Assembly: GCF_000621485.1 (NCBI RefSeq)
Contig: NZ_JHYF01000003.1
Coordinates: 1-64,000 of the forward strand
Reading direction: 5' to 3'
Length of the DNA stretch: 64,000 nucleotides
Source of the DNA: Alkaliphilus transvaalensis ATCC 700919
Lineage (GTDB): Bacteria; Bacillota; Clostridia; Peptostreptococcales; Natronincolaceae
Positions within the stretch are counted from its first letter, which is position 1, and the number at the start of each line of letters is the position of its first letter. The position numbers and the translations under genes are program-made. The notes beneath the pieces were generated by a model. The model did not search any database. It saw only the letters and a list, made by a program, of their open reading frames with translations, and was not told the DNA's origin. This document shows positions 8,386 through 18,097 of the stretch, one piece after another.

Positions 8386-9075
8386 CTACTTTCTAATTTT
8401 AATTTTGTTTCTTACTTTTTTAACACCTTCAACCCCCATGGCAATTTCAGTGGCAATTTCGATTTCTTCTTTACTATTTAAAAAACCAGATAATGTAACA
8501 ACCCCACCAGATACATCACGAGCCAAATCTTTGAAGCTTAATTCAGTAGTACTTAATTCTTGAAGGATCTTATTACTGATCCCTGTGTCTGTGTATTCGC
8601 CCCTACCAACCTCTATATTACTAACGACATCTTTTACACCCCTAGCTGTGGCGGCGATATGCATTGCTTTGTTAGAATCATTTAACGTAGATAGATTACC
8701 CATAAGACTTACCACACCATCTGTAACCTTAACACCAACCCCTGCTACTGCTTCGTTTTCTTGGCTTTGAAGCTTATTTAGAACTTCCTTTTCAATATGT
8801 TTATCTGTAATATTACTATCCATGGCAACTGTAATTTTGTTTTCAATACCCTTGATGCCCTCCGTATGAATAGCAATCTCTTCAGCAAGCTTTTTTTCAG
8901 AATAAAGATCTACTATTCCTGAAAGATGGACATACCCATCTCGGCTTGTAGCCTTAATATCCATTGCACTAGCTTGCATTTTCTCATGTAGCTTTTCATG
9001 AATGTTAGCTATAATTGTTTCATCAGAAGCTGGATTAATTTGATTATCATTGAATGTTTTATTGTTATGCCCCAT
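8386..9075 (-). CDS. BON-domain protein with three BON repeats
   Basis: 229 residues from ATG 9075, chosen because AAGGAGA lies 6 nt before it; an in-frame ATG 18 nt further out would overlap that site. Three BON repeats of about 65 residues can be read, each with a GxVxLxG core: YVHLSGIVD, GVVSLMGNLS and GVVTLSGFLN. BON domains in other proteins bind membrane phospholipids or stabilise osmotic-shock and envelope proteins. No signal peptide or membrane segment is visible, so this one looks cytoplasmic. A stress role is inference. The gene stands alone. Confidence 0.85.
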   Translation of the reverse strand: MGHNNKTFNDNQINPASDETIIANIHEKLHEKMQASAMDIKATSRDGYVHLSGIVDLYSEKKLAEEIAIHTEGIKGIENKITVAMDSNITDKHIEKEVLNKLQSQENEAVAGVGVKVTDGVVSLMGNLSTLNDSNKAMHIAATARGVKDVVSNIEVGRGEYTDTGISNKILQELSTTELSFKDLARDVSGGVVTLSGFLNSKEEIEIATEIAMGVEGVKKVRNKIKIRK

Positions 9076-9406
9076 ATATATTCTCCTTTCCAAAGAATCT
9101 ATAGTTAGTTTTTCTCAAACTACGATAAATATGTTTTCTAAAGGGAATAAATATGATTAACAGGTAAGTTTTTTGTGGAAGGGTTAATAATTTAAATAAA
9201 GTTTTAATAATTAGATTTAAGTAATTTTATAATTGTAGTACAATTGAGATATGGCTAGAATAAATAATGCCAATTTATTAAAAGATGGGGTTTTATACCC
9301 ATAAAAAAAATTTTAATTTAAAAGGTTTTTTATTTTTAATATGGAAATATATTTAAAGTAGCAAATGTAAATTAGGTAACTTGAAAGGGATAGAGGTGTT
9401 GGATAA
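9076..9406. other. Intergenic region between divergent genes
   Basis: About 330 AT-rich bases between the BON gene (minus) and cdaA (plus). They should hold both promoters, but I see no consensus pair I would defend and no operator. Confidence 0.4.
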
Positions 9407-10234
9407 ATGGAGCAACTGTTGGAGCTTTTTAAAAATATAGGCCTCAAGGATATCGTTGACATGGCCATCGTTGCTTTTGTATTTTATAAATTATATACGC
9501 TGATCCATGAAACAAGGGCTGAACAATTAATAAAAGGGATCGTAGTATTATTAGTAGCAACACAGTTAAGTGAATGGCTACAGCTACATGTAATTAATTG
9601 GATACTTAGAAATACCATGACAGTAGGACTAATTGCTCTTTTAATTGTATTTCAGCCAGAGCTGAGACGGGCACTTGAATATATCGGTAGAACAAAATTT
9701 TTGACAAAGTCTATCGTTGATATTCAAGAGGAAGAGGCCAAATTTACTGCTGATGAAATTACAGAAGCGGTGGCATCCCTTTCTAGACAAAAAATAGGTG
9801 CCTTAATGGTAATCGAAAGGGATACAGGACTAAATGAGGTTGTAGAAACAGGAACCCTCATTAATGGTAAAATTTCTAGAGGTCTTTTAATTAATATTTT
9901 TATTCCAAATACACCATTACATGATGGGGCTGCTGTCATTAGAAAAACCGAAATATTAGCTGCGGGATGTCTACTTCCTTTAAGCGATGATAAAAGCATT
10001 AGTAAAGATTTAGGCACGAGGCATAGGGCGGCAATAGGGATAACTGAAAGATCAGATGCTATTGTTGTGGTGGTATCAGAAGAAACAGGTGCGATATCTA
10101 TTTCAGAGAATGGAAAGTTGAAACGATTCTTAGATATAGATGCCCTTAGACAGCTTTTAAAAGATGCTTTTAAATCTGAAGAGAGTAGACAATGGCAATT
10201 CTTAAAACTGAAATGGAGGCAGAAGGATGAATAA
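9407..10234 (+). CDS. cdaA: Diadenylate cyclase CdaA
   Basis: 275 residues. It makes cyclic di-AMP from two ATP at the membrane. Three N-terminal hydrophobic segments (about residues 12-30, 42-60 and 68-83) precede the DAC domain. The catalytic motifs are DGA at 173-175 (in LHDGAAVI) and RHR at 205-207 (in GTRHRAAIG). Its partner cdaR overlaps its 3' end by 8 nt. In most Firmicutes glmM follows next; here glmM lies 9 kb further on. GAGGTG precedes the ATG. Confidence 0.96.
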   Translation: MEQLLELFKNIGLKDIVDMAIVAFVFYKLYTLIHETRAEQLIKGIVVLLVATQLSEWLQLHVINWILRNTMTVGLIALLIVFQPELRRALEYIGRTKFLTKSIVDIQEEEAKFTADEITEAVASLSRQKIGALMVIERDTGLNEVVETGTLINGKISRGLLINIFIPNTPLHDGAAVIRKTEILAAGCLLPLSDDKSISKDLGTRHRAAIGITERSDAIVVVVSEETGAISISENGKLKRFLDIDALRQLLKDAFKSEESRQWQFLKLKWRQKDE

Positions 10235-11468
10235 TTTTTTTAATCGAAATACAACTGCTAAAATTATGTCGATCCTCTTTGCCTTAATCATGTGGACTTA
10301 TGTTATGGGAGAAATAAACCCTGTAATGTCAAGAGAATTTACCAACGTACAAGTACAAATATTAAATATTGAAGAGTTGAAACAACAGGGACTTGTGATT
10401 GTAGGCGAAGTAAATGACAATATTCGTGTTACTGTCAGAGGTAGGAGAGACGAAGTATTCAAATTAAGTAAAAGTGATATTAGAGCAACGGCAGACCTAA
10501 GGGGTTTTGTTGTAGGAGATAACAATGTACCAGTAGAAGTAGCATCAATCAATAATATAGAAATAGACTATTTCCCTAAATTTTTAAGGGTAGAGTTAGA
10601 AGAAGTAATCAGAAGACAAAAGGATGTTAGTCTTCTTGTTGAGGGTAAACCAAGATCGGGCTACATATTAAGTGAACCCCAGTATAAACCAACGGTTGTT
10701 TGGATCGAAGGTCCTGCCAGCTTAGTTAATACTGTAGACCGAGTAATTGCTAGACTTGAACTTAATGAAGAAGCAGAAGATATTGTTGTTAGTCTGCCCT
10801 TAAAGGCTATTGATAATAAAGGAAATGAAGTATTTAATGTAGATGTTAAATCCCCCTACATAGATGTTTACCTGCCTGTAGAAAGAATGCGGACAATAAA
10901 AATTCAACCACAAATAAATGCTACAGCAGCAGAAGGGTATCAAATTACTGATATAACCCTTTTACCAGATCAAGTTACCCTTAGGGGACCACAGGAGATA
11001 ATTAATAATATTACGATTGTTGAAACGGAAGATATCGTTTTAGAAAACCTAACCACTACCCAGCAAAGGGAAGTAGAATTAAAACTACCAGAAGGGGTAT
11101 CTGTATTTAGTGAAGATCCTATAGAATTTAGGGTTAATGTTGAAGCACTGGAGGAAAAGGTTGTTTCAATTCCTAAAGAAAGAATAACCTTTACAGAAGT
11201 GCCAGAAGGTTTTACGCCAGAATTTAATGAAATTAATCAACAAGAAACTTTTGAAGTAAAGATTACTGCAATATCCAGTATCATTAACCGAATAGAGGAT
11301 GGCGAAATACAATTAGTGGCGGATTTAAGTAATATTAATAGTGCTAACGGAGGTAATCGTGAGGTAGAGTTAAAAGTTACGATACCGAGAATCCCTGATG
11401 AAGAAATAGAAGAAATAATTGTTACGCCAAGGGTTTTAAGCTTTAGACTAGTTGAGAACAGCCAGTAG
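10227..11468 (+). CDS. cdaR: CdaA regulator CdaR (YbbR-domain protein)
   Basis: 413 residues. One N-terminal membrane anchor (about residues 12-29, KIMSILFALIMWTYVMG) is followed by four YbbR repeats outside the membrane, recognised by recurrent blocks such as VVWIEGPASLVNTVDRV and VTLRGPQEIINNI. CdaR binds and controls CdaA in related Firmicutes. Translation is coupled to cdaA by an 8-nt overlap. Confidence 0.93.
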   Translation: MNNFFNRNTTAKIMSILFALIMWTYVMGEINPVMSREFTNVQVQILNIEELKQQGLVIVGEVNDNIRVTVRGRRDEVFKLSKSDIRATADLRGFVVGDNNVPVEVASINNIEIDYFPKFLRVELEEVIRRQKDVSLLVEGKPRSGYILSEPQYKPTVVWIEGPASLVNTVDRVIARLELNEEAEDIVVSLPLKAIDNKGNEVFNVDVKSPYIDVYLPVERMRTIKIQPQINATAAEGYQITDITLLPDQVTLRGPQEIINNITIVETEDIVLENLTTTQQREVELKLPEGVSVFSEDPIEFRVNVEALEEKVVSIPKERITFTEVPEGFTPEFNEINQQETFEVKITAISSIINRIEDGEIQLVADLSNINSANGGNREVELKVTIPRIPDEEIEEIIVTPRVLSFRLVENSQ

Positions 11469-11486
11469 TATAACAGAGGTGATACA

Positions 11487-13208
11487 TTGAAGAAGGAACT
11501 AGATGTTATTTTAAATAGCACCCACGATGCCATGATCGCTGTAGATATATCGGGTAAGATTACACTTTATAATCGAACGGCAGAAGAACTAACAGGATTT
11601 GAGGAAGAAAGCGTCTTAGGTAAGCCTATAGAGGAAGTCATTAAAAGTACCCGACTTCCTGAAGTTCTAAGAACTGGGGAAGCAGAGTTAAATCAGAAAC
11701 AGCCCCTAGGCAACACCTTCATTATAACAAGTCGCCTACCAGTGAAAGACGAAGCTGGAAAGGTTATTGGTGCCGTTGCAGTTTTTCGTGATATTAGCGA
11801 ATTAATGGATTTAACCGATGAAATTTATAAATTAAAAGAAATTCAGAGTTTATTAGAAGCTATCTTCAATTCAACTCAGGATGCCATAACGGTTTGTGAT
11901 GAGAAGGGGATCCATGTTTTAATTAATCCAGCCTATACCAGATTAACGGGTTTAAGTAGAAGTGAAATTATTGGAAAACCCGCCGCAGCAGATATTGTGG
12001 AGGGCGAGAGTATCCATATGGAGGTTTTAAGGACAAAAAAGCCTATTAAGAATGCTCGTCTTAAGGTTGGACCCCACGGTAAAGAAGTTATAGCCGATGC
12101 TGCCCCTATATTAGTAGAAGGAAATCTACAGGGTAGTGTTGGTGTTCTACATGATTTAACAGAAATAAAAAAACTAAACAGTGAATTGAGGAAGGCAAAA
12201 GAAATTATTAGAAAGCTAGAAGCCAGATACACCTTTGACGATATTATTGCCAAGGATGAAGGCATGTTGATGGCTATCAATAAAGCAAAAGAAGGTGCTG
12301 TAACACCTGCTACAGTCTTACTTAGGGGAGAAAGTGGTACAGGTAAAGAGTTATTCGCCCACGCCATCCACAACTTATCAAATAGAAAGTACAATCAATT
12401 TGTTAGGGTAAACTGTGCCGCCATTAGCCAGAGTTTATTGGAAAGTGAACTTTTTGGTTATGAAGAGGGAGCCTTTACAGGAGCAAGAAAAGGTGGCAAG
12501 GTTGGGTACTTTGAAGAAGCCCACGGAGGAACAATATTTCTTGATGAAATTGGAGAAATTCCTATTAGTACCCAGGCAAAGTTACTAAGGGTTTTACAAG
12601 AAAAAGAAATCATTAGGGTTGGCGGGACTAACCCCATTAATATTGATGTTCGGGTAATTGCCGCCACTAATCTTCCTCTAGAAAAAGCCATAGAAGAAGG
12701 AAAGTTTAGAGAAGATCTTTACTACCGATTAAATGTATTTCCGATTTTTATTCCTCCCCTTAGAAAAAGGAAGAAGGATATTTTACCCCTAACCCTACAT
12801 CTTATTAAGAAATTTAATGAAGAGTATGGTAGAAACGGAGAAGATATTTCAGAGGAAGCTTTAGAAAAGTTAATGGACTACGACTGGCCTGGAAATGTCA
12901 GAGAGCTTCAGAACTATATTGGTAGAGCAATTATTAACCTAAAATATCATGAGCGACAGATTACTTTAGAAAGCCTGCCAAAGTTTTTTGATAATGACAA
13001 ATCCTTAAGTGGTGAAGAAAATCAGCAGACCCTAGAGGTTGTTGAGGGAGGAAAAACCTTAAAAGAGGTGGTTGAGGCCTACGAAAAAAACGTTATTATA
13101 AAGGCTCTTAAGAAAAATAATGGTAACAGAACAACAACTGCAAAAGAATTAGATGTCTCTTTAAGAAATTTTTATTATAAACTTGAAAAGTACAACATAG
13201 AAATTTAA
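11487..13208 (+). CDS. Sigma-54-dependent transcriptional activator with two PAS domains
   Basis: 573 residues, TTG start with AGAGGTGA upstream. Two PAS domains (about residues 1-110 and 118-225) form the sensor. The AAA+ domain has Walker A GESGTGKE at 281-288, the sigma-54 contact loop GAFTGA at 328-333 and Walker B GGTIFLDEIGE. A Fis-type helix-turn-helix ends the protein. The layout is that of AcoR/BkdR-like activators. A sigma-54 promoter lies 430 nt downstream in front of buk, with palindromic TTGCA sites before it, so this protein very likely drives the buk-ptb-oxidoreductase operon. The PAS ligand is unknown. The gene is 18 nt after cdaR and may be read through from it. Confidence 0.92.
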   Translation: MKKELDVILNSTHDAMIAVDISGKITLYNRTAEELTGFEEESVLGKPIEEVIKSTRLPEVLRTGEAELNQKQPLGNTFIITSRLPVKDEAGKVIGAVAVFRDISELMDLTDEIYKLKEIQSLLEAIFNSTQDAITVCDEKGIHVLINPAYTRLTGLSRSEIIGKPAAADIVEGESIHMEVLRTKKPIKNARLKVGPHGKEVIADAAPILVEGNLQGSVGVLHDLTEIKKLNSELRKAKEIIRKLEARYTFDDIIAKDEGMLMAINKAKEGAVTPATVLLRGESGTGKELFAHAIHNLSNRKYNQFVRVNCAAISQSLLESELFGYEEGAFTGARKGGKVGYFEEAHGGTIFLDEIGEIPISTQAKLLRVLQEKEIIRVGGTNPINIDVRVIAATNLPLEKAIEEGKFREDLYYRLNVFPIFIPPLRKRKKDILPLTLHLIKKFNEEYGRNGEDISEEALEKLMDYDWPGNVRELQNYIGRAIINLKYHERQITLESLPKFFDNDKSLSGEENQQTLEVVEGGKTLKEVVEAYEKNVIIKALKKNNGNRTTTAKELDVSLRNFYYKLEKYNIEI

Positions 13209-13490
13209 GGGGATTGTTTAATAAGGAATATATTTTTTAGAATTAAGCTATTATGCAGTTTCCTTATTTAATAAAAGTCAATATAGAAAATTTAACTTTA
13301 TAATTTAACTTAATAAAGAACACATTAGAGATATCATCAATAGTAAAATAGTAAAATAGAGAAATGGTAAAATTAAAAAATAAAAAAATAGAAAAATAGT
13401 AATATAGTAATATAAAAAATAGTAATATAAAAAAATAGAGAAGTAGAGAAATCGCAAATTTGAATTAAAATAGTATAAAAATAATATAAT
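13209..13490. repeat. Low-complexity AT-rich region
   Basis: After an ATTATGCAGTTTCC motif at about 13250, the interval 13330-13450 consists of short A-rich units such as AATAGTAAAATAG and AATAGTAATAT. I see no gene. The minus-strand ORF here is only low-complexity Phe/Leu/Tyr. Confidence 0.5.
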
Positions 13491-13539
13491 GAAAAAAGTT
13501 GCATAGTCATGTGCAACTTTTTTCATGCAAAAAATTGCA
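13491..13539 (+). promoter_or_regulatory. Palindromic sites upstream of the buk promoter
   Basis: A perfect 13-bp inverted repeat (13491-13503 and 13512-13524) contains TTGCA-N8-TGCAA, and TGCAA-N4-TTGCA follows at 13526-13539. They lie 100-150 bp before a sigma-54 promoter, the usual place for activator sites. The first repeat ends in TTTTTTC and could also act as a terminator for the activator gene. Confidence 0.55.
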
Positions 13540-13641
13540 CGTTTCTTAGTGGTAGGAAAATTATTTAAATGTTAACTAATATTACCAACGATGAAACCTT
13601 GAAAAATCAATATATTTATAAACTTTATCAAATTAATAAAA

Positions 13642-13658
13642 CTGGCATAGCTTTTGCA
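13642..13658 (+). promoter_or_regulatory. Sigma-54 (-24/-12) promoter of the buk operon
   Basis: CTGGCATAGCTTTTGCA has GG at 13644-13645 and GC at 13656-13657 with exactly 10 bases between them. It lies about 140 nt before buk and directly downstream of a gene for a sigma-54 activator. Confidence 0.85.
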
Positions 13659-13795
13659 TTTAAGATATATGTGTTAATTTAGTATGATTTTATGAAGTTT
13701 TAAAAAGACTAATAGGGGATCAATAACGATCCCACAAAATTTAATTACATAAAATGAAGTATTTATTTCTTAATAAAATGAGATGAGGTGAAGGA

Positions 13796-14884
13796 ATGAG
13801 AGAGTACGTATTAGCCATCAACCCAGGTTCTACATCAACAAAAGTAGCAATATTCAAAGGAAATGAAAACGTTTTACAAAAGAACTTAAGTCATTCCCCA
13901 GAGGAAATTGAGAAATTTACAAAAATAGCAGATCAGTATGATCTAAGAAAAGAAATCATCCTTAAATGGATGGAGGAAAATAATTTTTCAGTTGATGGCC
14001 TTATAGCCGTGGTGGGTAGAGGTGGACTTTTAAGACCTATGCCAGGTGGTGCTTATCATGTGACTGAAGCAATGATGAAGGATCTTAAAATTGGTTATCA
14101 AGGAGAGCATGCCTCAAACCTTGGTGGATTAATTGCAAAGGCCATTGCAGACTTAGCAGGAATAGAAGCCTATATTGTTGACCCAGTAGCAGTTGACGAA
14201 TTTACTGATGTTGCTAGAATCTCAGGAGTGCCTGAAATCGAAAGAAGATCTTTAGGACATGCTTTAAACATTAAAGCCGTTGGTCATAGGGCAGCTACAA
14301 GTCTAGACAAAAAATTTAATGAAGTTAATTTAGTAGTAGCCCATTTAGGTGGAGGAATCTCTGTGGCACCTGTAAATAAGGGTAGAATTTTAGATTATAA
14401 TAATGCTAATGAAATGGGACCCTTCTCACCAGAAAGAACAGGCGGACTTCCAGTTGGTGATGTTGTAAAGATGTGTTTCTCTGGAAAATATACGCCAGAT
14501 GAATTTAAAAAGAAGTTAAGAGGTAAGGGTGGCTTAACTGCTTATCTAGGAACAAATGATGCGATTGAAATAGAAAAGATGATTGATGCCGGTGACGAAA
14601 AAGCTAAATTAATCTATGAAGCTCTAGCTTATCAAGTAGCAAAGGAAGTAGGAGCTATGGCAACTGTTCTTCAAGGTGAAGTAGATGCCATTGTTGTAAC
14701 AGGTGGGTTAGCCTACGGTCCATTAATCGTTAACATGATTAAAGAAATGACAGGATTTATTGCACCAGTAATTGTATACCCAGGAGAAGATGAAATGAAG
14801 GCCCTAAATGAAGGTGCTTTAAGGGTTATCAATGGTGAAGAAAAAGCAAAAATCTATGAAAATGAGGTGGCTATCAATGATTAA
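13796..14884 (+). CDS. buk: Butyrate kinase (first copy)
   Basis: 362 residues of the acetate/propionate/butyrate kinase (ASKHA) family. It makes ATP and a short-chain acid from the acyl phosphate. The N-terminal [12 protein letters not shown] at residues 10-21, VAHLGGGISVAP and VTGGLAYGP are the phosphate and nucleotide motifs. ptb overlaps its end by 8 nt. In this setting, with a VOR-type oxidoreductase and a sigma-54 activator, isobutyrate and isovalerate are as likely as butyrate. GAGGTGAAGG precedes the ATG. Confidence 0.94.
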   Translation: MREYVLAINPGSTSTKVAIFKGNENVLQKNLSHSPEEIEKFTKIADQYDLRKEIILKWMEENNFSVDGLIAVVGRGGLLRPMPGGAYHVTEAMMKDLKIGYQGEHASNLGGLIAKAIADLAGIEAYIVDPVAVDEFTDVARISGVPEIERRSLGHALNIKAVGHRAATSLDKKFNEVNLVVAHLGGGISVAPVNKGRILDYNNANEMGPFSPERTGGLPVGDVVKMCFSGKYTPDEFKKKLRGKGGLTAYLGTNDAIEIEKMIDAGDEKAKLIYEALAYQVAKEVGAMATVLQGEVDAIVVTGGLAYGPLIVNMIKEMTGFIAPVIVYPGEDEMKALNEGALRVINGEEKAKIYENEVAIND

Positions 14885-15788
14885 GAACTTTCAAGAAGTA
14901 ATGGAAATTGCTAAAGAAAGAGGTCCTAAGGTAATTTCTGTTGCCTGTGCTCAAGATTCGGATGTTTTATTAGCTGTTAATACAGCTAAAAAAGAAGGGG
15001 TTGCAGATGCCATCTTAGTTGGAGATCAAGAAAAAATTGAAGCCATCGGAAAAGAACATAATATCGATTTAACACAATTTGAGATTATTGATATTAAAGA
15101 TCTAGCAGAAGCTTCTTTAAAGGCTGTCGAGCTAGTGTCTACAGGAAAAGCCCACATGGTGATGAAGGGATTAGTAGACACTTCTATTATCCTTAAGGCA
15201 GTATTAAATGCAGAAGTTGGTTTAAGAACTGGTAATGTATTAAGTCACGTTGCAGTCTTTGATGTACCAGGGTTTGATAAGTTATACCTTGTAACAGATG
15301 CAGCTATGAATATTGCACCAGACCTACAAACCAAGAAGCAAATTATTGAAAATGCAGTTCAAGTAGCTCAAGCGCTTGATATAGATGTGCCAAAGGTTGG
15401 CGTAATCTGTGCTAAGGAAAAGGCTAACCCTAAAATGCCTGATACAATGGATGCTCAAGCATTAGAAGAAATGAATAAAAATGGTGAAATTACTGGTTGT
15501 TTAGTAGGTGGGCCATTTGCATTAGACAACGCTATTTCTGTAGAAGCAGCTAAGCATAAGGGAATAGACCATCCTGTTGCAGGATATGCAGACATTTTAA
15601 TGTGTGGTGATATCGAAGCAGGAAATGTTTTATACAAATCATTAGCCTTCTTTGCAAATGCTAAAAATGCTGGTGTTATTGTGGGAGCAAAAGCGCCAAT
15701 TATCTTAACATCAAGAGCCGATAGTGAAGAAGCTAAGTTATACTCAATTGCACTAGGAGTTTTAAGTGCAGCAAAGCTATTTAGTTAA
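14877..15788 (+). CDS. ptb: Phosphate butyryltransferase
   Basis: 303 residues from ATG 14877, chosen because GAGGTGG lies just upstream and the family starts near here; the longer reading frame overlaps buk too far. It converts acyl-CoA and phosphate to acyl phosphate for butyrate kinase. The blocks MVMKGLVDTS and DAAMNIAPDL are typical of the PTA/PTB family. It overlaps buk by 8 nt, so translation is coupled. Confidence 0.94.
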   Translation: MIKNFQEVMEIAKERGPKVISVACAQDSDVLLAVNTAKKEGVADAILVGDQEKIEAIGKEHNIDLTQFEIIDIKDLAEASLKAVELVSTGKAHMVMKGLVDTSIILKAVLNAEVGLRTGNVLSHVAVFDVPGFDKLYLVTDAAMNIAPDLQTKKQIIENAVQVAQALDIDVPKVGVICAKEKANPKMPDTMDAQALEEMNKNGEITGCLVGGPFALDNAISVEAAKHKGIDHPVAGYADILMCGDIEAGNVLYKSLAFFANAKNAGVIVGAKAPIILTSRADSEEAKLYSIALGVLSAAKLFS

Positions 15789-15860
15789 GTAAATCATTAT
15801 TAAATAAATCATTATTAAGCAGTTCATTATTGAGTAATTCGTAATTAAGTAATTCATCAT
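15785..15860 (+). repeat. 15-bp tandem repeat in the ptb-buk gap
   Basis: About five degenerate 15-bp units run in tandem: AAATCATTATTAAAT, AAATCATTATTAAGC, AGTTCATTATTGAGT, AATTCGTAATTAAGT and a shorter fifth. The gap to the next gene is 188 bp with no clear terminator, so the operon probably continues. Confidence 0.65.
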
Positions 15861-15976
15861 ATAAATAAAAGATTCTTAAGTATTCATTGCTAAAAAGAGT
15901 AGAGCTAAAAGTAAAATATAATCAGTTCATCTAGTAGAACAAGCTAAAGCAAACATTATGGAGAGGTGGAAATATT

Positions 15977-17053
15977 TTGAGCGAAACATATAGAATTTTA
16001 ACAATTAACCCTGGTTCAACTTCAACTAAAATTGCAATCTTTGATAACGAGAAACCAGTATTTGAAGAAACCCTTAGACATTCAAGTGATGAAATTGGAA
16101 AGTACGACACAATCTTCGATCAATATGAATTTAGAAAAAATGTGATACTTGAAACTTTAAATGACAATGGAATGAACTTAACTAAGCTAGATGCTGTTGT
16201 AGGTCGTGGCGGTTTATTAAAGCCTATCGCTGGTGGAACTTATAAAGTAGACGATAACATGTTAGATGACTTAAAAGTAGGCGTTCTTGGAGCCCATGCT
16301 TCAAACTTAGGTGGCGTAATTGCTTACGAAATTGCAGGTCAATTAAATATTCCTTCCTTCATTGTAGACCCAGTAGTTGTTGATGAAATGCATGATTTAG
16401 CAAGAATTTCTGGTATGCCAGAAATCGAAAGAAAGAGTATCTTCCACGCCCTTAACCAAAAGGCAGTTGCAAGAAGAGCAGCTCAAGAAGCAGGAAAGAA
16501 ATATGAAGAAATGAACTACATCGTAGCCCACCTTGGTGGAGGGGTTTCAGTAGGAGCCCATGAAAAGGGAAAAGTAATTGATGTTGCCAATGCTTTAGAT
16601 GGAGAAGGTCCTTTCTCACCAGAAAGATCTGGTGGTTTACCAGTTGGTGACTTAGCAAAGTTATGTTTCTCTGGAAAATACACTTTAGCTGAAATTAAGA
16701 AGAAAATTACAGGTAATGGTGGATTAGTAGCTTACCTAGGAACAAACGATGGTAGAGATGTAGTAAAGATGATTGAAGGCGGAGATCAAAAGGCAGAGGT
16801 AGTTTATAAGGCTATGGCTTACCAAGTAGCTAAGGAAATTGGTGCTTGTGCAGCAGTATTAAAAGGTAAAGTAGACGCAATTTTAGTTACTGGTGGAATT
16901 GCTTATGATAAAATGTTTGTTCAATGGATTAAAGATAGTGTAGCCTTTATTGCAGATGTTAAGGTTTACCCAGGTGAAGACGAAATGATCGCTTTAGCTG
17001 AAGGTGGATTAAGAGTATTACGTGGTGAAGAGGAAGCAAAGTCATACAAATAA
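15977..17053 (+). CDS. buk: Butyrate kinase (second copy)
   Basis: 358 residues with a TTG start preceded by GAGAGGTGG. It is clearly homologous to the upstream kinase, with the same [25 protein letters not shown] and VTGGIAYDK motifs. The two copies may differ in chain length or branching preference (butyrate against isobutyrate or isovalerate); that is inference. The P-loop ATPase gene follows after 11 nt. Confidence 0.93.
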   Translation: MSETYRILTINPGSTSTKIAIFDNEKPVFEETLRHSSDEIGKYDTIFDQYEFRKNVILETLNDNGMNLTKLDAVVGRGGLLKPIAGGTYKVDDNMLDDLKVGVLGAHASNLGGVIAYEIAGQLNIPSFIVDPVVVDEMHDLARISGMPEIERKSIFHALNQKAVARRAAQEAGKKYEEMNYIVAHLGGGVSVGAHEKGKVIDVANALDGEGPFSPERSGGLPVGDLAKLCFSGKYTLAEIKKKITGNGGLVAYLGTNDGRDVVKMIEGGDQKAEVVYKAMAYQVAKEIGACAAVLKGKVDAILVTGGIAYDKMFVQWIKDSVAFIADVKVYPGEDEMIALAEGGLRVLRGEEEAKSYK

Positions 17054-17064
17054 GGTGATGAACA

Positions 17065-17736
17065 ATGCTAAAAGATAACAGAATCAGAATGATTATTGGT
17101 CACTATGGAAGTGGTAAAACAGAATTTGCTGTAAATTATGCCATTAATCTTGCTCAAGTAGCCGATCATGTAGCAATAGCAGATTTAGACGTTGTTAATC
17201 CCTACTTTAGAAGTAGAGAAAAACATGAAATGCTTAAGCCCTATGGGGTAACGGTACTTTCTAGTTATGTAAAAGGCTCTGGTTCAGACCTCCCAGCTGT
17301 TTCGGCAGATGTATTGGGACCTCTACAAGACAAGTCCAGTAACATTATTTTGGATGTTGGTGGAGACTCTATGGGGGCTAGAACCTTAGGAAGATACCAA
17401 GAGTATTTTGTTCCTGGTGAATATGATATGTTCTGTGTTATAAATGCCAATAGGCCAGAAACCCAAGATGTGGCGGGGGTGCTTCATCATATTGACACCA
17501 TCGAAAGGGCATCAAGGGCAAAGGTAACAGGCTTAATCAATAATACCCATCTATTAAGACATACAACAGTAGAAGAGGTATTAAAGGGGCAGGAACTTTG
17601 TAAAGAGGTTTCAAAAGCCCTTAATGTTCCTATCAAATATATTGGTGTAATTGAATCGCTAATGGAGAAACTACCAAAGGATTTAGAGGGAACCATTATG
17701 CCAATTAAAATGATTATGAGGGAAGATTGGATGTAG
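17065..17736 (+). CDS. P-loop ATP-binding protein of the 2-oxoacid oxidation cluster
   Basis: 223 residues. It has a Walker A loop GHYGSGKTE at residues 12-20, AIADLDVVNPYFRSRE as a deviant Walker region, and ILDVGGDSMGARTLGRY. It resembles the SIMIBI class (MinD/CobQ-like), but the partner is unknown. It sits between buk and the ferredoxin/oxidoreductase genes, so a role in cofactor loading or assembly of the oxidoreductase is possible. That is inference from position alone. Confidence 0.8.
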   Translation: MLKDNRIRMIIGHYGSGKTEFAVNYAINLAQVADHVAIADLDVVNPYFRSREKHEMLKPYGVTVLSSYVKGSGSDLPAVSADVLGPLQDKSSNIILDVGGDSMGARTLGRYQEYFVPGEYDMFCVINANRPETQDVAGVLHHIDTIERASRAKVTGLINNTHLLRHTTVEEVLKGQELCKEVSKALNVPIKYIGVIESLMEKLPKDLEGTIMPIKMIMREDWM

Positions 17737-17840
17737 TAATTTGTTATTTTAGCCGGAGGGTAACACCGATGATGGCCTTTATATATAACCTATTTATTTT
17801 AATTATTATTTTCTACCTATTATTTAAGGAGGGTTGTAAA

Positions 17841-18074
17841 ATGGCTAAAAGAAGAGGTATCGTTAAGTTTGAAGAAAATAGATGTAAAGGTTGTGAGCTT
17901 TGTACAACAGTCTGTCCAGTGAATATCGTAATTATGAATAAAAACAAGATCAATGTTAAAGGATATCATCCAGCAACTGTTGATGAAATGGAAAAATGTA
18001 TTGCCTGTGCAAACTGTGCTACTATTTGTCCAGATGCTGTAATCCAAGTTGAAACATTAGAAGAAGAAAAATAG
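17841..18074 (+). CDS. 2x[4Fe-4S] ferredoxin subunit of the 2-oxoacid oxidoreductase (delta)
   Basis: 77 residues from ATG 17841, with AAGGAGGG upstream. Two cluster motifs, CKGCELCTTVCP and CIACANCATICP, are complete. It carries electrons within a four-subunit ketoacid:ferredoxin oxidoreductase. The reading frame stays open upstream, and a second start at ATG 17769 with GGAGGG 8 nt before it would add 24 residues rich in Ile, Leu and Phe that look like a membrane anchor. I chose the shorter form because it matches the family length. Confidence 0.9.
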   Translation: MAKRRGIVKFEENRCKGCELCTTVCPVNIVIMNKNKINVKGYHPATVDEMEKCIACANCATICPDAVIQVETLEEEK

Positions 18075-18097
18075 ATAAATCGCAAGGAGGGAAAACG

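Noticed and set aside
13305-13526. Minus-strand ORF rich in Phe, Leu and Tyr
   Set aside because: It is only the reading of an A-rich low-complexity stretch and has no ribosome site.
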